From IMG/VR virus record IMGVR_UViG_3300032331_001791, positions 1 to 64,000 of that record: a stretch of 64,000 nucleotides of DNA. One strand, 5' to 3'. Of the stretch, positions 46,216 to 54,157 are shown piece after piece (positions within the stretch are counted from its first letter, which is position 1; the number at the start of each line of letters is the position of its first letter). The notes below the pieces were generated by a model, which had not been told where the DNA came from, searched no databases, and worked only from the letters and a program-made list of their open reading frames with translations. The position numbers were made by a program, and so were the translations under genes. The DNA comes from a virus.

Positions 46216-48357
46216 ATGCCAAATTTCGTTAGCCCAGGTGTATATGTAATTGAGAAAGATATATCAGAGTACACGCCATCACTCAATAGCTCTATAGTAG
46301 GTATTGTTGGCTTTGCTTCAAAAGGTCCTACTAATAAAGCTACTTTGATAACTGATCAAGCCTCATTAGTCAGAATTTTCGGAGAGCCAAGTGAAGATAT
46401 TTATGGTCAAGGCTTAGAGGGGGCTTTAGAAATATTAGAAACTACAAATGCTCTTTATTTTGTTAGAGCAGCAAGCACAGACGCTGCTGATGCATCATCA
46501 ACTATTCGATTTGGTGCTTGCCCAGCAGTTATAGTTTCTGGTCCAACAACTGGTATTACAGGTTCTTTTGGAATAACAAGTTCTTTATATTTAACGATAG
46601 ATATTTATAATAATAATGGTGTTGCAGAATATGCATCACCAAAAAGATTTGCAATTCCTGCTTCAACCATAACTTCTACAGAGTCTGGAGCTTGTCAGGC
46701 CAGAGCATTAAAAAAAGTAATTGGGGGTGATTTAGATGCCGATGCTGTTGGAGTTTTTGATAATAATGAAACTACAACGGGCTTAGGATTATCAGGAGCT
46801 ATAGTTTCAAAATATGCAGGATCTGGAGCATACATGACTGTCAATGCGTATGCTAATTCTACTTATACTACAGGATTAGCTGCCTTAGTTGGGGTTGTTC
46901 ATGCTAGTGGTGGAAATGGCTACTTTGGAGCCTCAGGAGCGGTTGCATCTTCAGTTACTGTTTATGGAGCAAGTTTCACAACTGGTACTCTAAGCTATTT
47001 AGTAGAATCATTATATCCAGGTGCTGGGTATAATGCAGGAACAACTACTGCTGGAGATACTAGTGGAAATTCTATAACTATTAGAAATATCGGTGCTGGT
47101 GGATTCTTTGTAGATGTAAACCAAGATGGTGCTGTTGTTGAAAATTTCAAAGCGCAGCTTTTTGCTAGTGGAGCATTCTTAGAGGATGTTATTAACACTG
47201 GAGAAACTGATACTACTTCAGAATATATAAAAGGTAATTTACTAGCTACAGGTTCGGACATTGCTACAGTTACAAAACTTAATAACTTTGCAAGTGTTGC
47301 AAGTGCATTAGGAGCCGCTGCTATAACAGGAACTCAAGGTGGGGGCATTACTTTTACAAATCATAGTCCAGCAAGATTTGTTAAACCTTTAGCAGCAACA
47401 TATAATCTTGGTAATGGTAATAATGGAGTTCCCTCCACCGAAGCATTAAGAGCAACTGCTCTCATAGGAGATGCAGCTACAGAACCAAAAACAGGAATGC
47501 AAGCTCTTGATGATGATTTACTAAATATAGGAATTGCTTTAGTTCCAGGAGTTTATACTCAAAGTGTTCAAAATGCACTAATAACTCTTGCTGAAAATAC
47601 TCAAAACTTTATAGCCTTAGTATCCCCCCCTTATGGAATAGGAACTGTACAAGATGCTATAGATTGGACAAATGGTAAATCTTCAAGTACAGCAGGATCA
47701 AGAACGGCTGCTATCAATAGTTCTTACGCTGCTGTATACTTCCCCCATATTAAAGTATTTAGCACATTTGATGCTAAAGATCGTTGGTATGACCCAACTA
47801 TCTTTGCTGCAAGACAAATGGCATACACTGATTCAGTATCTGAAACTTGGTTTGCCCCTGCTGGCTATGTCAGAGGTAGATTAACTAAGCCAACTGATGT
47901 TGAAGTTAAACTAAATCAAGGGGATAGAGATGTGATGTACAGTGGTGGAAATGTCATTAACCCAATTGTTAACTTTGCACAACAAGGTATAACAATATTC
48001 GGACAAAGAACCACTCAAAGAGCATCCACAGCGTTAGATAGAATTAATGTTAGAAGACTAATGATTTATGTAAGAAAGATCATTCTAGCTTCAACAAGAA
48101 CTTTAGTTTTCGAGCCTAATGATGAATTCACTTGGGCCAAAGTTGAAGGTCTACTAAATCCATTCTTTGACGATATCAAACAGAGAAGAGGTATTACTGA
48201 GTTCAGAGTGATTTGTGATGCCACTACAAATACTCCAGTAAGAATTGATCGTAACGAAATGTGGTGTAGAGTTCTAATCAAACCTACTAAGACTGCTGAG
48301 ATTATAGTATTCGAACTTAACCTCACTAATCAATCAGCCCAATTAGGTTCACTCTAA
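46216..48357 (+). CDS. 18: Tail sheath protein gp18
   Basis: 713 residues (T4 gp18 659). N-terminal NFVSPGVYVIEKDISEYTPSLNSSIVGIVGFASKGPTNKATLI (split 3-45) and C-terminal INVRRLMIYVRKIILASTRTLVFEPND, then WCRVLIKPTKTAEIIVFELNL, are the sheath domains that form the donated-strand mesh. Contracts to drive the tube through the envelope. The middle part (about 140-330) is a variable surface domain rich in G, A and T. Preceded by TAATAGGAGATAA. Confidence 0.95.
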   Translation: MPNFVSPGVYVIEKDISEYTPSLNSSIVGIVGFASKGPTNKATLITDQASLVRIFGEPSEDIYGQGLEGALEILETTNALYFVRAASTDAADASSTIRFGACPAVIVSGPTTGITGSFGITSSLYLTIDIYNNNGVAEYASPKRFAIPASTITSTESGACQARALKKVIGGDLDADAVGVFDNNETTTGLGLSGAIVSKYAGSGAYMTVNAYANSTYTTGLAALVGVVHASGGNGYFGASGAVASSVTVYGASFTTGTLSYLVESLYPGAGYNAGTTTAGDTSGNSITIRNIGAGGFFVDVNQDGAVVENFKAQLFASGAFLEDVINTGETDTTSEYIKGNLLATGSDIATVTKLNNFASVASALGAAAITGTQGGGITFTNHSPARFVKPLAATYNLGNGNNGVPSTEALRATALIGDAATEPKTGMQALDDDLLNIGIALVPGVYTQSVQNALITLAENTQNFIALVSPPYGIGTVQDAIDWTNGKSSSTAGSRTAAINSSYAAVYFPHIKVFSTFDAKDRWYDPTIFAARQMAYTDSVSETWFAPAGYVRGRLTKPTDVEVKLNQGDRDVMYSGGNVINPIVNFAQQGITIFGQRTTQRASTALDRINVRRLMIYVRKIILASTRTLVFEPNDEFTWAKVEGLLNPFFDDIKQRRGITEFRVICDATTNTPVRIDRNEMWCRVLIKPTKTAEIIVFELNLTNQSAQLGSL

Positions 48358-48369
48358 TAGGAGATAACT

Positions 48370-48948
48370 ATGCCTCAAAATTATAAAAAGATAAGAGTTC
48401 AACAGCCAGTAACAGATAAAACAATACCTGTTATCTCTACTGGATTAGATTCCGTCAAGAACTATCAGTTTGAAGTTTATATGAACATTCCATCTCTTAA
48501 CAATGCTGATGGGACAAAGCCAGAACAAATAGTTTTGGCTGCACACAGAGTTCAAGCTCAAGGTATGGAGATGGATGTTATCGAGGTAAATAGAGTAAAT
48601 GATAAACTCTACTATCCTGGAAAGGCTAAGATGGATACTCTTCAAATTGATTTTGATAATCAATATTTGCAGAAAAATGCTGCTGGTCTTTGGAAATACA
48701 TGACTAAAATGTATGATCCAATTACTGGTGTACAGAACTCTGAAGTTTCACCAGGAGGATCATTTAAGATTACTAGTATGAAAATCATTCAATTAAAGAA
48801 TGATATGACCCCTTACAGTGAAACTACTCTGTATGGAGTATTCCCAGTATCTTGGAAGTCATCTGAATTAAACTATAATGGAACCTCTGCTTTCCATACA
48901 ATTACGATGACCTTCAGATATGATTTTATGAATCACGCTCTAGTTTGA
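48370..48948 (+). CDS. 19: Tail tube protein gp19
   Basis: 192 residues (T4 gp19 163). Tube fold phrases: KNYQFEVYMNIPSL, VLAAHRVQAQGMEMDVIEV, SFKITSMKIIQLKND, and the C-terminal TMTFRYDFMNH. Preceded by TAATAGGAGATAA, almost identical to the gp18 leader, so the two genes are translated strongly and in parallel. A terminator follows. Confidence 0.92.
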   Translation: MPQNYKKIRVQQPVTDKTIPVISTGLDSVKNYQFEVYMNIPSLNNADGTKPEQIVLAAHRVQAQGMEMDVIEVNRVNDKLYYPGKAKMDTLQIDFDNQYLQKNAAGLWKYMTKMYDPITGVQNSEVSPGGSFKITSMKIIQLKNDMTPYSETTLYGVFPVSWKSSELNYNGTSAFHTITMTFRYDFMNHALV

Positions 48949-48968
48949 TTATTATGATATAATTTAAT

Positions 48969-49004
48969 AACCCAACTTATCTTTGTTGGTAAGTTGGGTT
49001 TTTT
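48969..49004 (+). terminator. Rho-independent terminator after gp19
   Basis: Perfect 11 bp stem (AACCCAACTTA 48969-48979 with TAAGTTGGGTT 48990-49000) and a 10-nt loop, followed by TTTT. It ends the neck-tail transcript. Confidence 0.9.
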
Positions 49005-49010
49005 CCTTAC

Positions 49011-49018
49011 CTATAATA
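49011..49018 (+). promoter_or_regulatory. CTATAATA element directly before a start codon
   Basis: TTACCTATAATAAGAT runs right up to the ATG at 49023, with only 4 bp between the element and the codon. If TATAAT is a -10 box the transcript would begin at or next to the ATG, a leaderless message. No Shine-Dalgarno is present. It lies just behind a terminator, where a new promoter is expected. Confidence 0.5.
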
Positions 49019-49022
49019 AGAT

Positions 49023-51578
49023 ATGAATTATTTCCAAGAACTGCTTGAGAGTTATGATAGGTTAAAGAAGAGAACCTTTAAATTAGTTTATATCAATGAA
49101 CAAGTTCCGCAAACTGGTAATTCAGCATTTGAAACTTTACTAAGTGCTTGGAATGGTGCTGGAAAAAAAGCATCTGAGGCTATTGATTTGGGAATTAATA
49201 ATCAATATGCGGCTTATGGATTTAAAACTGTAAAAGGGCAATCTACTCCTGTTCAAGCAAGAATGATTAGAAAAAAAGATGGGGGAATAATTCCAGGTTA
49301 TAACTCTCCTTACTTAGACTTAGATTCTAGTATATCTCCAGAACAAAAAGAAAAAATAGCAAATGCAATAATTGGTGGACAACAACCCTCACAACCTTCT
49401 CCTGAACAACAAGCTCAAAGGACTCCTGAACAGCCTCAAACGCCAGAGGAGTTAGCATATCAACAGGCTATAACTAAAGGATCACCAGAGTATTTACAGC
49501 AACTACAAAAACCACTAGAACCAGAGTTGCAAAGAGAACTTTTCTTTAGATCATATGAACTAAAGAAATTATGTAAGCCAGTTGAAAAAGGGGGCCCAGT
49601 TCCAGATTTTTGTGTTGAATTAGGCTTAGGTGGAGAATCCAGAGCAGGAACTTTAGGAATTGGATCTAGCCAAAAATCATTTGAAAAAAAGGTAGCTGAA
49701 GGTGCTGCCTTTGCTCGTAATGCAGAGACAAGATTGATAGAAAAAACTGAATCTCTTTCTTTAGAACAAAGAACCCAAGCTGTAGAGGGATGGAAAGATT
49801 TAACCCAAGTTTTAATTGATCCTAATTTAGTTGATTGTAATAAAATATTCAATAATATTAGAATAAATGTTCCAAGTGAAAAAGGGGGTAGATCTACCAA
49901 AATAATTTTTGGTCCTATTAATGAAGGATTAGAAAAATCTGTAGTAACCTCTGCTGGATCTTTAGAAAAAGAATCCATAAAAAGAATAAAGAAGCATTGT
50001 AAAAAAGATTTTAATTCAGCAAAACTTACAGTAGCAGCAGGAAATAAGTATTCAATCAGAGGAACTTTTTTTGAAAAATGTACAAATTTTGCTTTTAGAA
50101 TAAAATCTCTTCAAAGACTTCAACAAAATTGTGTTAGTGGAGATAAGAAATCTTGCAGTAATGCAGATGCTCGTAGAAAAGAATTAGCTTCTGATATAGT
50201 ATCACATATAGAAACTGTAAGAGCAAATGCTATAACAACTCAACTATCAGAGGATATTGTATCAACTACTGAATATACCGCAGTAATGGATATTCTTAAA
50301 GAACATCAAGAATTTGATACTCCTGCTGTATTACAATTCTTAGCTAGAGAAAATGCTTACGCTTCACAATTAGTTAATTCTTATTTTCCTAATGCTGTTG
50401 GTGTAATAGATTCTTCTTTAAATCCAAAAACAGGTAACAGAGCAGATAGAAAAGTTTTATATCTAGATCAGAAGTCAGCAGTTTCTGATATGTCTAAATT
50501 GGGTGGATCAGTAACTTCTGTTAAAATATCTGATTATATTTCAAAATGTTCTACTGATACTACTAATCCTGTGTGCTCTGAGCTAAAAGATCTTATGGAA
50601 GATTATAAACTAAATGAAAATTCAATAATACATTTAGGAGATTTAGGATTAAAGAGAGTTACAGATTTAGAAAGTGGAGTTACCGCTGGTTCTTTTAGTG
50701 GTGCTAGACGATTATATGATTTATTTAAGAGAACTCCCTTAGCAAAAATACAAAATGGAGATAGAATTGAAGAAGGATACATATCTAAAATAGATGAACT
50801 TCAAGAAGTTGTACCTAATAGTCCTAGAGATAAAAAAATGCAAGAAGTAGAAGATAATGTTGACAATATTTTATCTTCATTTTATTCTCATATATCTGGT
50901 AATGTAATAAATATTCCTAGTGGAAAACAAAAAGCCCTTGTTGATTTAAATAAACCAACTCAAGTTGTTGAATTACTAAAGAAAACTTTGAGGGAAAGAG
51001 TTAGTAATGATATTTTACAAAATAGTTCTTTAGGAAAACTACTTAAACCAAATAATTTTAAAGGGCAAGAGTCTAGAGAAGAGTCTGCTGGTTTACTGAT
51101 GAGATATGTTCGTCATCATATGTATAGAAAACAACTCAAAGAAAATCCAGAAGCAACAACAGATGCTCTACTTAGAAAATTATATATATGTGGAGCTAAT
51201 AAAACAGAGTTAGTTCAAAGTATAGTAGATGATACTGGTCAAAATTTAAGCTTTAATCATAATCAAGTTTTTAGAAATTTAGAACAAGCAAAGAAAGAAA
51301 ATAGAATTAGATTAGAAGTAAAAGATTCATCTGTAAAATATTTTGTAACTGAACCTTCTGGTCAAGAAGTTTTATATGCAGAACTAGGAGAAGATGTAAA
51401 AATTATAGGTACAGGGCAATCTACTCACAAGTTTGCAGCAGAATTTAGTACAGGGGCAGCTAGATCTGCTATAGTTCTGAATGAAGGAAAAGAAGCATCT
51501 TCTATAGATAAAGAAAAACTTATAGAAGAGTTTATTAAAATACAACAAAAACTATTAGAATGTTTTAGTTCAAAGTAA
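49023..51578 (+). CDS. Large protein with prohead-type leader, candidate injected internal protein
   Basis: 851 residues, no recognised domain or enzymatic motif. The N-terminus MNYFQELLESYDRLKKRTFKLVYINEQVPQ (split at 26) has an INE-Q site after residue 26, as in the core proteins and gp23, so a gp21-cleaved leader is plausible. A Pro/Gln-rich linker (about 122-143) precedes a large helical, Lys/Ser-rich body with scattered cysteines. T4 packages large internal proteins such as Alt in this way, but there is no ADP-ribosyltransferase motif. Ends convergent with the next gene, overlapping 14 bp. Confidence 0.6.
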   Translation: MNYFQELLESYDRLKKRTFKLVYINEQVPQTGNSAFETLLSAWNGAGKKASEAIDLGINNQYAAYGFKTVKGQSTPVQARMIRKKDGGIIPGYNSPYLDLDSSISPEQKEKIANAIIGGQQPSQPSPEQQAQRTPEQPQTPEELAYQQAITKGSPEYLQQLQKPLEPELQRELFFRSYELKKLCKPVEKGGPVPDFCVELGLGGESRAGTLGIGSSQKSFEKKVAEGAAFARNAETRLIEKTESLSLEQRTQAVEGWKDLTQVLIDPNLVDCNKIFNNIRINVPSEKGGRSTKIIFGPINEGLEKSVVTSAGSLEKESIKRIKKHCKKDFNSAKLTVAAGNKYSIRGTFFEKCTNFAFRIKSLQRLQQNCVSGDKKSCSNADARRKELASDIVSHIETVRANAITTQLSEDIVSTTEYTAVMDILKEHQEFDTPAVLQFLARENAYASQLVNSYFPNAVGVIDSSLNPKTGNRADRKVLYLDQKSAVSDMSKLGGSVTSVKISDYISKCSTDTTNPVCSELKDLMEDYKLNENSIIHLGDLGLKRVTDLESGVTAGSFSGARRLYDLFKRTPLAKIQNGDRIEEGYISKIDELQEVVPNSPRDKKMQEVEDNVDNILSSFYSHISGNVINIPSGKQKALVDLNKPTQVVELLKKTLRERVSNDILQNSSLGKLLKPNNFKGQESREESAGLLMRYVRHHMYRKQLKENPEATTDALLRKLYICGANKTELVQSIVDDTGQNLSFNHNQVFRNLEQAKKENRIRLEVKDSSVKYFVTEPSGQEVLYAELGEDVKIIGTGQSTHKFAAEFSTGAARSAIVLNEGKEASSIDKEKLIEEFIKIQQKLLECFSSK

Positions 51579-52083
51579 AAAAGTAATCATCAGATAAGCT
51601 TAGTATTTTTTCTAGTAAGTTAATCTCATACTGGTCAAAGGTTATAGTATCCGAGAACCTAGAAAATAACCCGATTCTTGAAATTATTAAAGCTGGTTGT
51701 CTATCTTGTTGATAAACTATAACTGAAGTTTTTCCAGATACTTGTGAATCTCTTTCAGATTGTTTGATAAATTCCCAAAGCTCTGAACTATTATTAAATA
51801 TACTATTTATATTTACTTTATTATAACCTTTTTTACACTCAATAATATGTTTAAAGTTCTTTGGTGTGATAAGATCTCCATAAACTTTAAGGTAATCTGG
51901 CAGACTGTGCGTAGTGGCAAACGCACCAGAACCGGGGCTTCTGCAAAATTCTGTTGTATTGAACCTATCATTGAGTAGGGCACAGATCTTTCTTTCAAAG
52001 ATATTGCCCTTGGAGCGGCTGTTAACTCTTTTTTTCTTAGATAATTTTTCTTTTAACAATTTTGAATCGTAAGAATCTTTCAT
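51565..52083 (-). CDS. PD-(D/E)XK nuclease, Holliday-junction-resolvase-like
   Basis: 172 residues. Motifs: KGNIFERKICALLND (Glu), RSPGSGAFATTHS, GDL (Asp) and IIECKKGYN (ExK), in the order and spacing of archaeal Hjc-type and related phage resolvases. It may resolve branched DNA before packaging, the job of endonuclease VII (gp49) in T4, to which it is unrelated. A GAGGA ribosome site precedes the ATG on the minus strand. It is a single-gene island on the minus strand. Confidence 0.72.
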   Translation of the reverse strand: MKDSYDSKLLKEKLSKKKRVNSRSKGNIFERKICALLNDRFNTTEFCRSPGSGAFATTHSLPDYLKVYGDLITPKNFKHIIECKKGYNKVNINSIFNNSSELWEFIKQSERDSQVSGKTSVIVYQQDRQPALIISRIGLFSRFSDTITFDQYEINLLEKILSLSDDYFFTLN

Positions 52084-52087
52084 AAAT

Positions 52088-52456
52088 ATGAATCCTCAAG
52101 ACTATAATAGTTCGGAAGTGGATAAACCTACTTCTATTAAAATCAATATAAAAAATTGGAAAATCCGTAACCACATTCGTAAAGGTGATAAAGTGAGACT
52201 TACTGTAAATTTAGACAAAGATCAATCGGTAGCATGGAAAAACTTCAAGCAGTTCTGTCAACCAAAAGATTTATCTGATGATGAATTCTTGAAGGTTGTA
52301 TTTCTAACTGGAGTTGAAGCAATGAATAATGAACTCATCAGACTTATTAAAGAGTATAAGAAAGAAAATTCAGATGAGCTTGCAGCTTCAGGGATAACCA
52401 TTGTTGAAGAAGAAGATGGCAATATTACAATTTCCGAAACCGACGATAAAGAATGA
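52088..52456 (+). CDS. Unknown small acidic-ended protein
   Basis: 122 residues. Basic beta-type N-terminus (KINIKNWKIRNHIRKGDKVRLTVNL), a helical middle (WKNFKQFCQPKDLSDDEFLKVVFLTGVEAMNNE, split) and an acidic end (VEEEDGNITISETDDKE). No family recognised. It diverges from the nuclease gene (4 bp gap) and a chance CTATAATA occurs inside its first codons. Proximity to gp55 might hint at a transcription role; nothing in the sequence shows it. Confidence 0.55.
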   Translation: MNPQDYNSSEVDKPTSIKINIKNWKIRNHIRKGDKVRLTVNLDKDQSVAWKNFKQFCQPKDLSDDEFLKVVFLTGVEAMNNELIRLIKEYKKENSDELAASGITIVEEEDGNITISETDDKE

Positions 52457-52460
52457 TACA

Positions 52461-52787
52461 ATGTTTAATTTAATTTTCTTATCAAAAGAAAATGATCTCA
52501 ACAAGATTCTAAGAAATCAAAAAAGAAATAAGGATACAATTAATATTTTATTTATATCCTTATGGGATGATTATTGCAATGAACTTGTAGATAAGATTAA
52601 AGAAAAATACAGCGCAGTATCGGACGCTAAAGAAGACTTATATATTGTAGATAGTTTCAATATGCCGCATAGTTTTGTAATATATGAAGTTACAAAAACT
52701 CCAGAGTTAGTAATCTTAAGAAAAGATAAGCCAGCGTTTATTGAATCCTATTTGCCGAAGATATATGATTATTTGAATATCAAGTAA
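52461..52787 (+). CDS. Thioredoxin-fold-like protein without the CxxC
   Basis: 108 residues from the ATG at 52461, just after the previous stop; a longer frame starting at 52401 would lie inside the upstream gene. Pattern INILFISLWDDYCNELVDKI followed by a NMPHSFVIYEVTKTPELVIL segment looks like a thioredoxin fold with the cis-Pro region (KTPELV). Where CxxC should be only DDYC stands, so redox activity is doubtful. Possibly a structural or processivity-type use of the fold. It converges with gp55 (8 bp overlap). Confidence 0.5.
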   Translation: MFNLIFLSKENDLNKILRNQKRNKDTINILFISLWDDYCNELVDKIKEKYSAVSDAKEDLYIVDSFNMPHSFVIYEVTKTPELVILRKDKPAFIESYLPKIYDYLNIK

Positions 52788-53124
52788 TATTATCTTTATT
52801 TTTATCAATGTATCCTTGAATTTTTATATTATATCTCTTATTTTTAGAGTATAATAATTTTAGATTATTAAGGATAATTGTTGTAAAGTATGTAAAGGCT
52901 GTTCCTTTTTTTGCTTTAAAATTTTTCAGAGTTTTTAGTATTAAAAAGAAACAGTCTTGCTTTGCATCTTCTTTTTCTAATTTAAAATTAAATCCCTCTA
53001 TTATATTCTCAATTAAAAGGTCGAACATCTTCATAAGTTCGTCCTCATGTTTTTCGGGGTTCTTCTTATACTTGCGTATAAGAGCTTCAAATTCTTTATT
53101 ATTTATGTAATTTTTTTTTGCCAT
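52780..53124 (-). CDS. 55: Late-transcription sigma factor gp55, short form
   Basis: 114 residues against 185 in T4. Sigma-70 region 2-like helices: EDELMKMFDLLIENIIEGFNFKLEKEDAKQDCFFLILKTLKNF (split about 27-69), then KGTAFTYFTTIILNNLKLLYSKNKRY, the part that recognises the -10 element of late promoters. The C-terminus (YIDKNKDNIT) lacks a hydrophobic clamp-binding end. Expressed opposite to the structural genes and, through the same 16 bp gap, opposite to the polymerase genes. Confidence 0.8.
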   Translation of the reverse strand: MAKKNYINNKEFEALIRKYKKNPEKHEDELMKMFDLLIENIIEGFNFKLEKEDAKQDCFFLILKTLKNFKAKKGTAFTYFTTIILNNLKLLYSKNKRYNIKIQGYIDKNKDNIT

Positions 53125-53127
53125 ACC

Positions 53128-53135
53128 CTATAATA
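53128..53135 (+). promoter_or_regulatory. CTATAATA element before the polymerase gene cluster
   Basis: ATACCCTATAATAGTACA ends at the ATG (53141), 5 bp after the octamer. No ribosome site fits between, so a near-leaderless transcript is suggested, as at 49.0 kb. It lies in the 16 bp gap between divergent gp55 and the polymerase gene. Confidence 0.5.
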
Positions 53136-53140
53136 GTACA

Positions 53141-54157
53141 ATGGATTTAGAGAAGCTTTATAAAGGTGTTGATGTTGCTCCTGATAACCCTTTGTGTTCT
53201 GGCTGTAACATCTTAACTAAAACTAAACCTTTTTATTGTGGTCTGGATTATCTTAATCTGGAACAGAGTGATGTTTTATTTTTATCGGATTCTCTAAAGT
53301 ATAAGTTTGGGAAGTCTTACGCTTTTACAGACATTGAGGAAGAGTTAATTAAATCTGTCTTTCCTCACCAATATGCTACTGCTGCTGCGGTAAAATGTCC
53401 TTCTGTTAAAGAGGCCGATATTACTCCAGCCAGCATGAACATTTGTAGAGCGCATCTTATTCCTACGATTGACAAGGTTAAGCCTAAGCTGGTTTACGCC
53501 TGTGGAAATCTAGCTATGAAGATGCTTATCAAGAAGAGTGGGATTACGGATAAGCGGGGAAACTCGTATGATTACGAGACTCCTAATGGGCACAAGTGCG
53601 TTGTTGTTCCTATCTTCCATCCCTATGCAATCATAAATGAGCCTAGGCATAAGCCTACTTTTGAGTCTGATATTCTTAATGGATATGATAAACATATCCG
53701 TGGAAATACTAAGCAGACCAAAATGGATTATACTTTGGTAAGGGATTTAAAGACTCTTCAAGAACTCGCTGTCAGAATAAAGAATCATACAGGGCCAATA
53801 GCTGTTGATATTGAAACTACGGGTCTTAATTTCCTACAGGATAAGATTATGACTGTAGGTATTGCGACAGATGATATATCTATTGTAGTTCCTGTCGAGC
53901 ACAAAGAATTTAATTGGAACGACACTGGCTCGTCTGTTGTCAAGGTATGCGAATTAATTCAAGAAGCTTTGAGCGGTAACTCAATCAAGGTTCTTCATAA
54001 TGCCAAGTTTGATCTTAAGTTCCTGCATCGTTACGGTGTCAGCATCACTAATATTGCAGATACAAAGATCATGTCGCATATGATCAATGAAGAAGGTAAG
54101 AATAGTCTTAAGGATCTTGTCAAGCAATTTTTCCCTGAGTATTTGGAGAAACTCTAA
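53141..54157 (+). CDS. UDG-like Fe-S domain fused to family A polymerase exonuclease domain (part 1 of split polymerase)
   Basis: 338 residues. Residues 1-185 follow the family 4 uracil-DNA glycosylase plan: Cys19, Cys22, Cys86 and Cys102 can hold the [4Fe-4S] cluster, with VKCPSVKEADITPAS, VKPKLVYACGNLAMKMLI and the FHP motif at 159-161. The catalytic GEAPG motif is replaced by LSDSLKYKFG, so glycosylase activity is unlikely. Residues 215-338 begin a DnaQ-like 3'-5' exonuclease: Exo I DIETTG (223-228, Asp223/Glu225) and Exo II HNAKFD (286-291). Exo III is on the next gene. It ends TAATG, coupling to that gene. Confidence 0.82.
   Translation: MDLEKLYKGVDVAPDNPLCSGCNILTKTKPFYCGLDYLNLEQSDVLFLSDSLKYKFGKSYAFTDIEEELIKSVFPHQYATAAAVKCPSVKEADITPASMNICRAHLIPTIDKVKPKLVYACGNLAMKMLIKKSGITDKRGNSYDYETPNGHKCVVVPIFHPYAIINEPRHKPTFESDILNGYDKHIRGNTKQTKMDYTLVRDLKTLQELAVRIKNHTGPIAVDIETTGLNFLQDKIMTVGIATDDISIVVPVEHKEFNWNDTGSSVVKVCELIQEALSGNSIKVLHNAKFDLKFLHRYGVSITNIADTKIMSHMINEEGKNSLKDLVKQFFPEYLEKL

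Noticed and set aside
49023-51578. The 851-residue protein as the portal (gp20), from its place after gp19
   Set aside because: It begins with a prohead-type cleaved leader and a Pro/Gln-rich linker, and none of the portal-type stem or clip patterns could be recognised.
52104-52111. CTATAATA inside the start of the 122-residue gene
   Set aside because: No gene begins within a useful distance downstream, so it is counted as a chance match and not used as promoter evidence.
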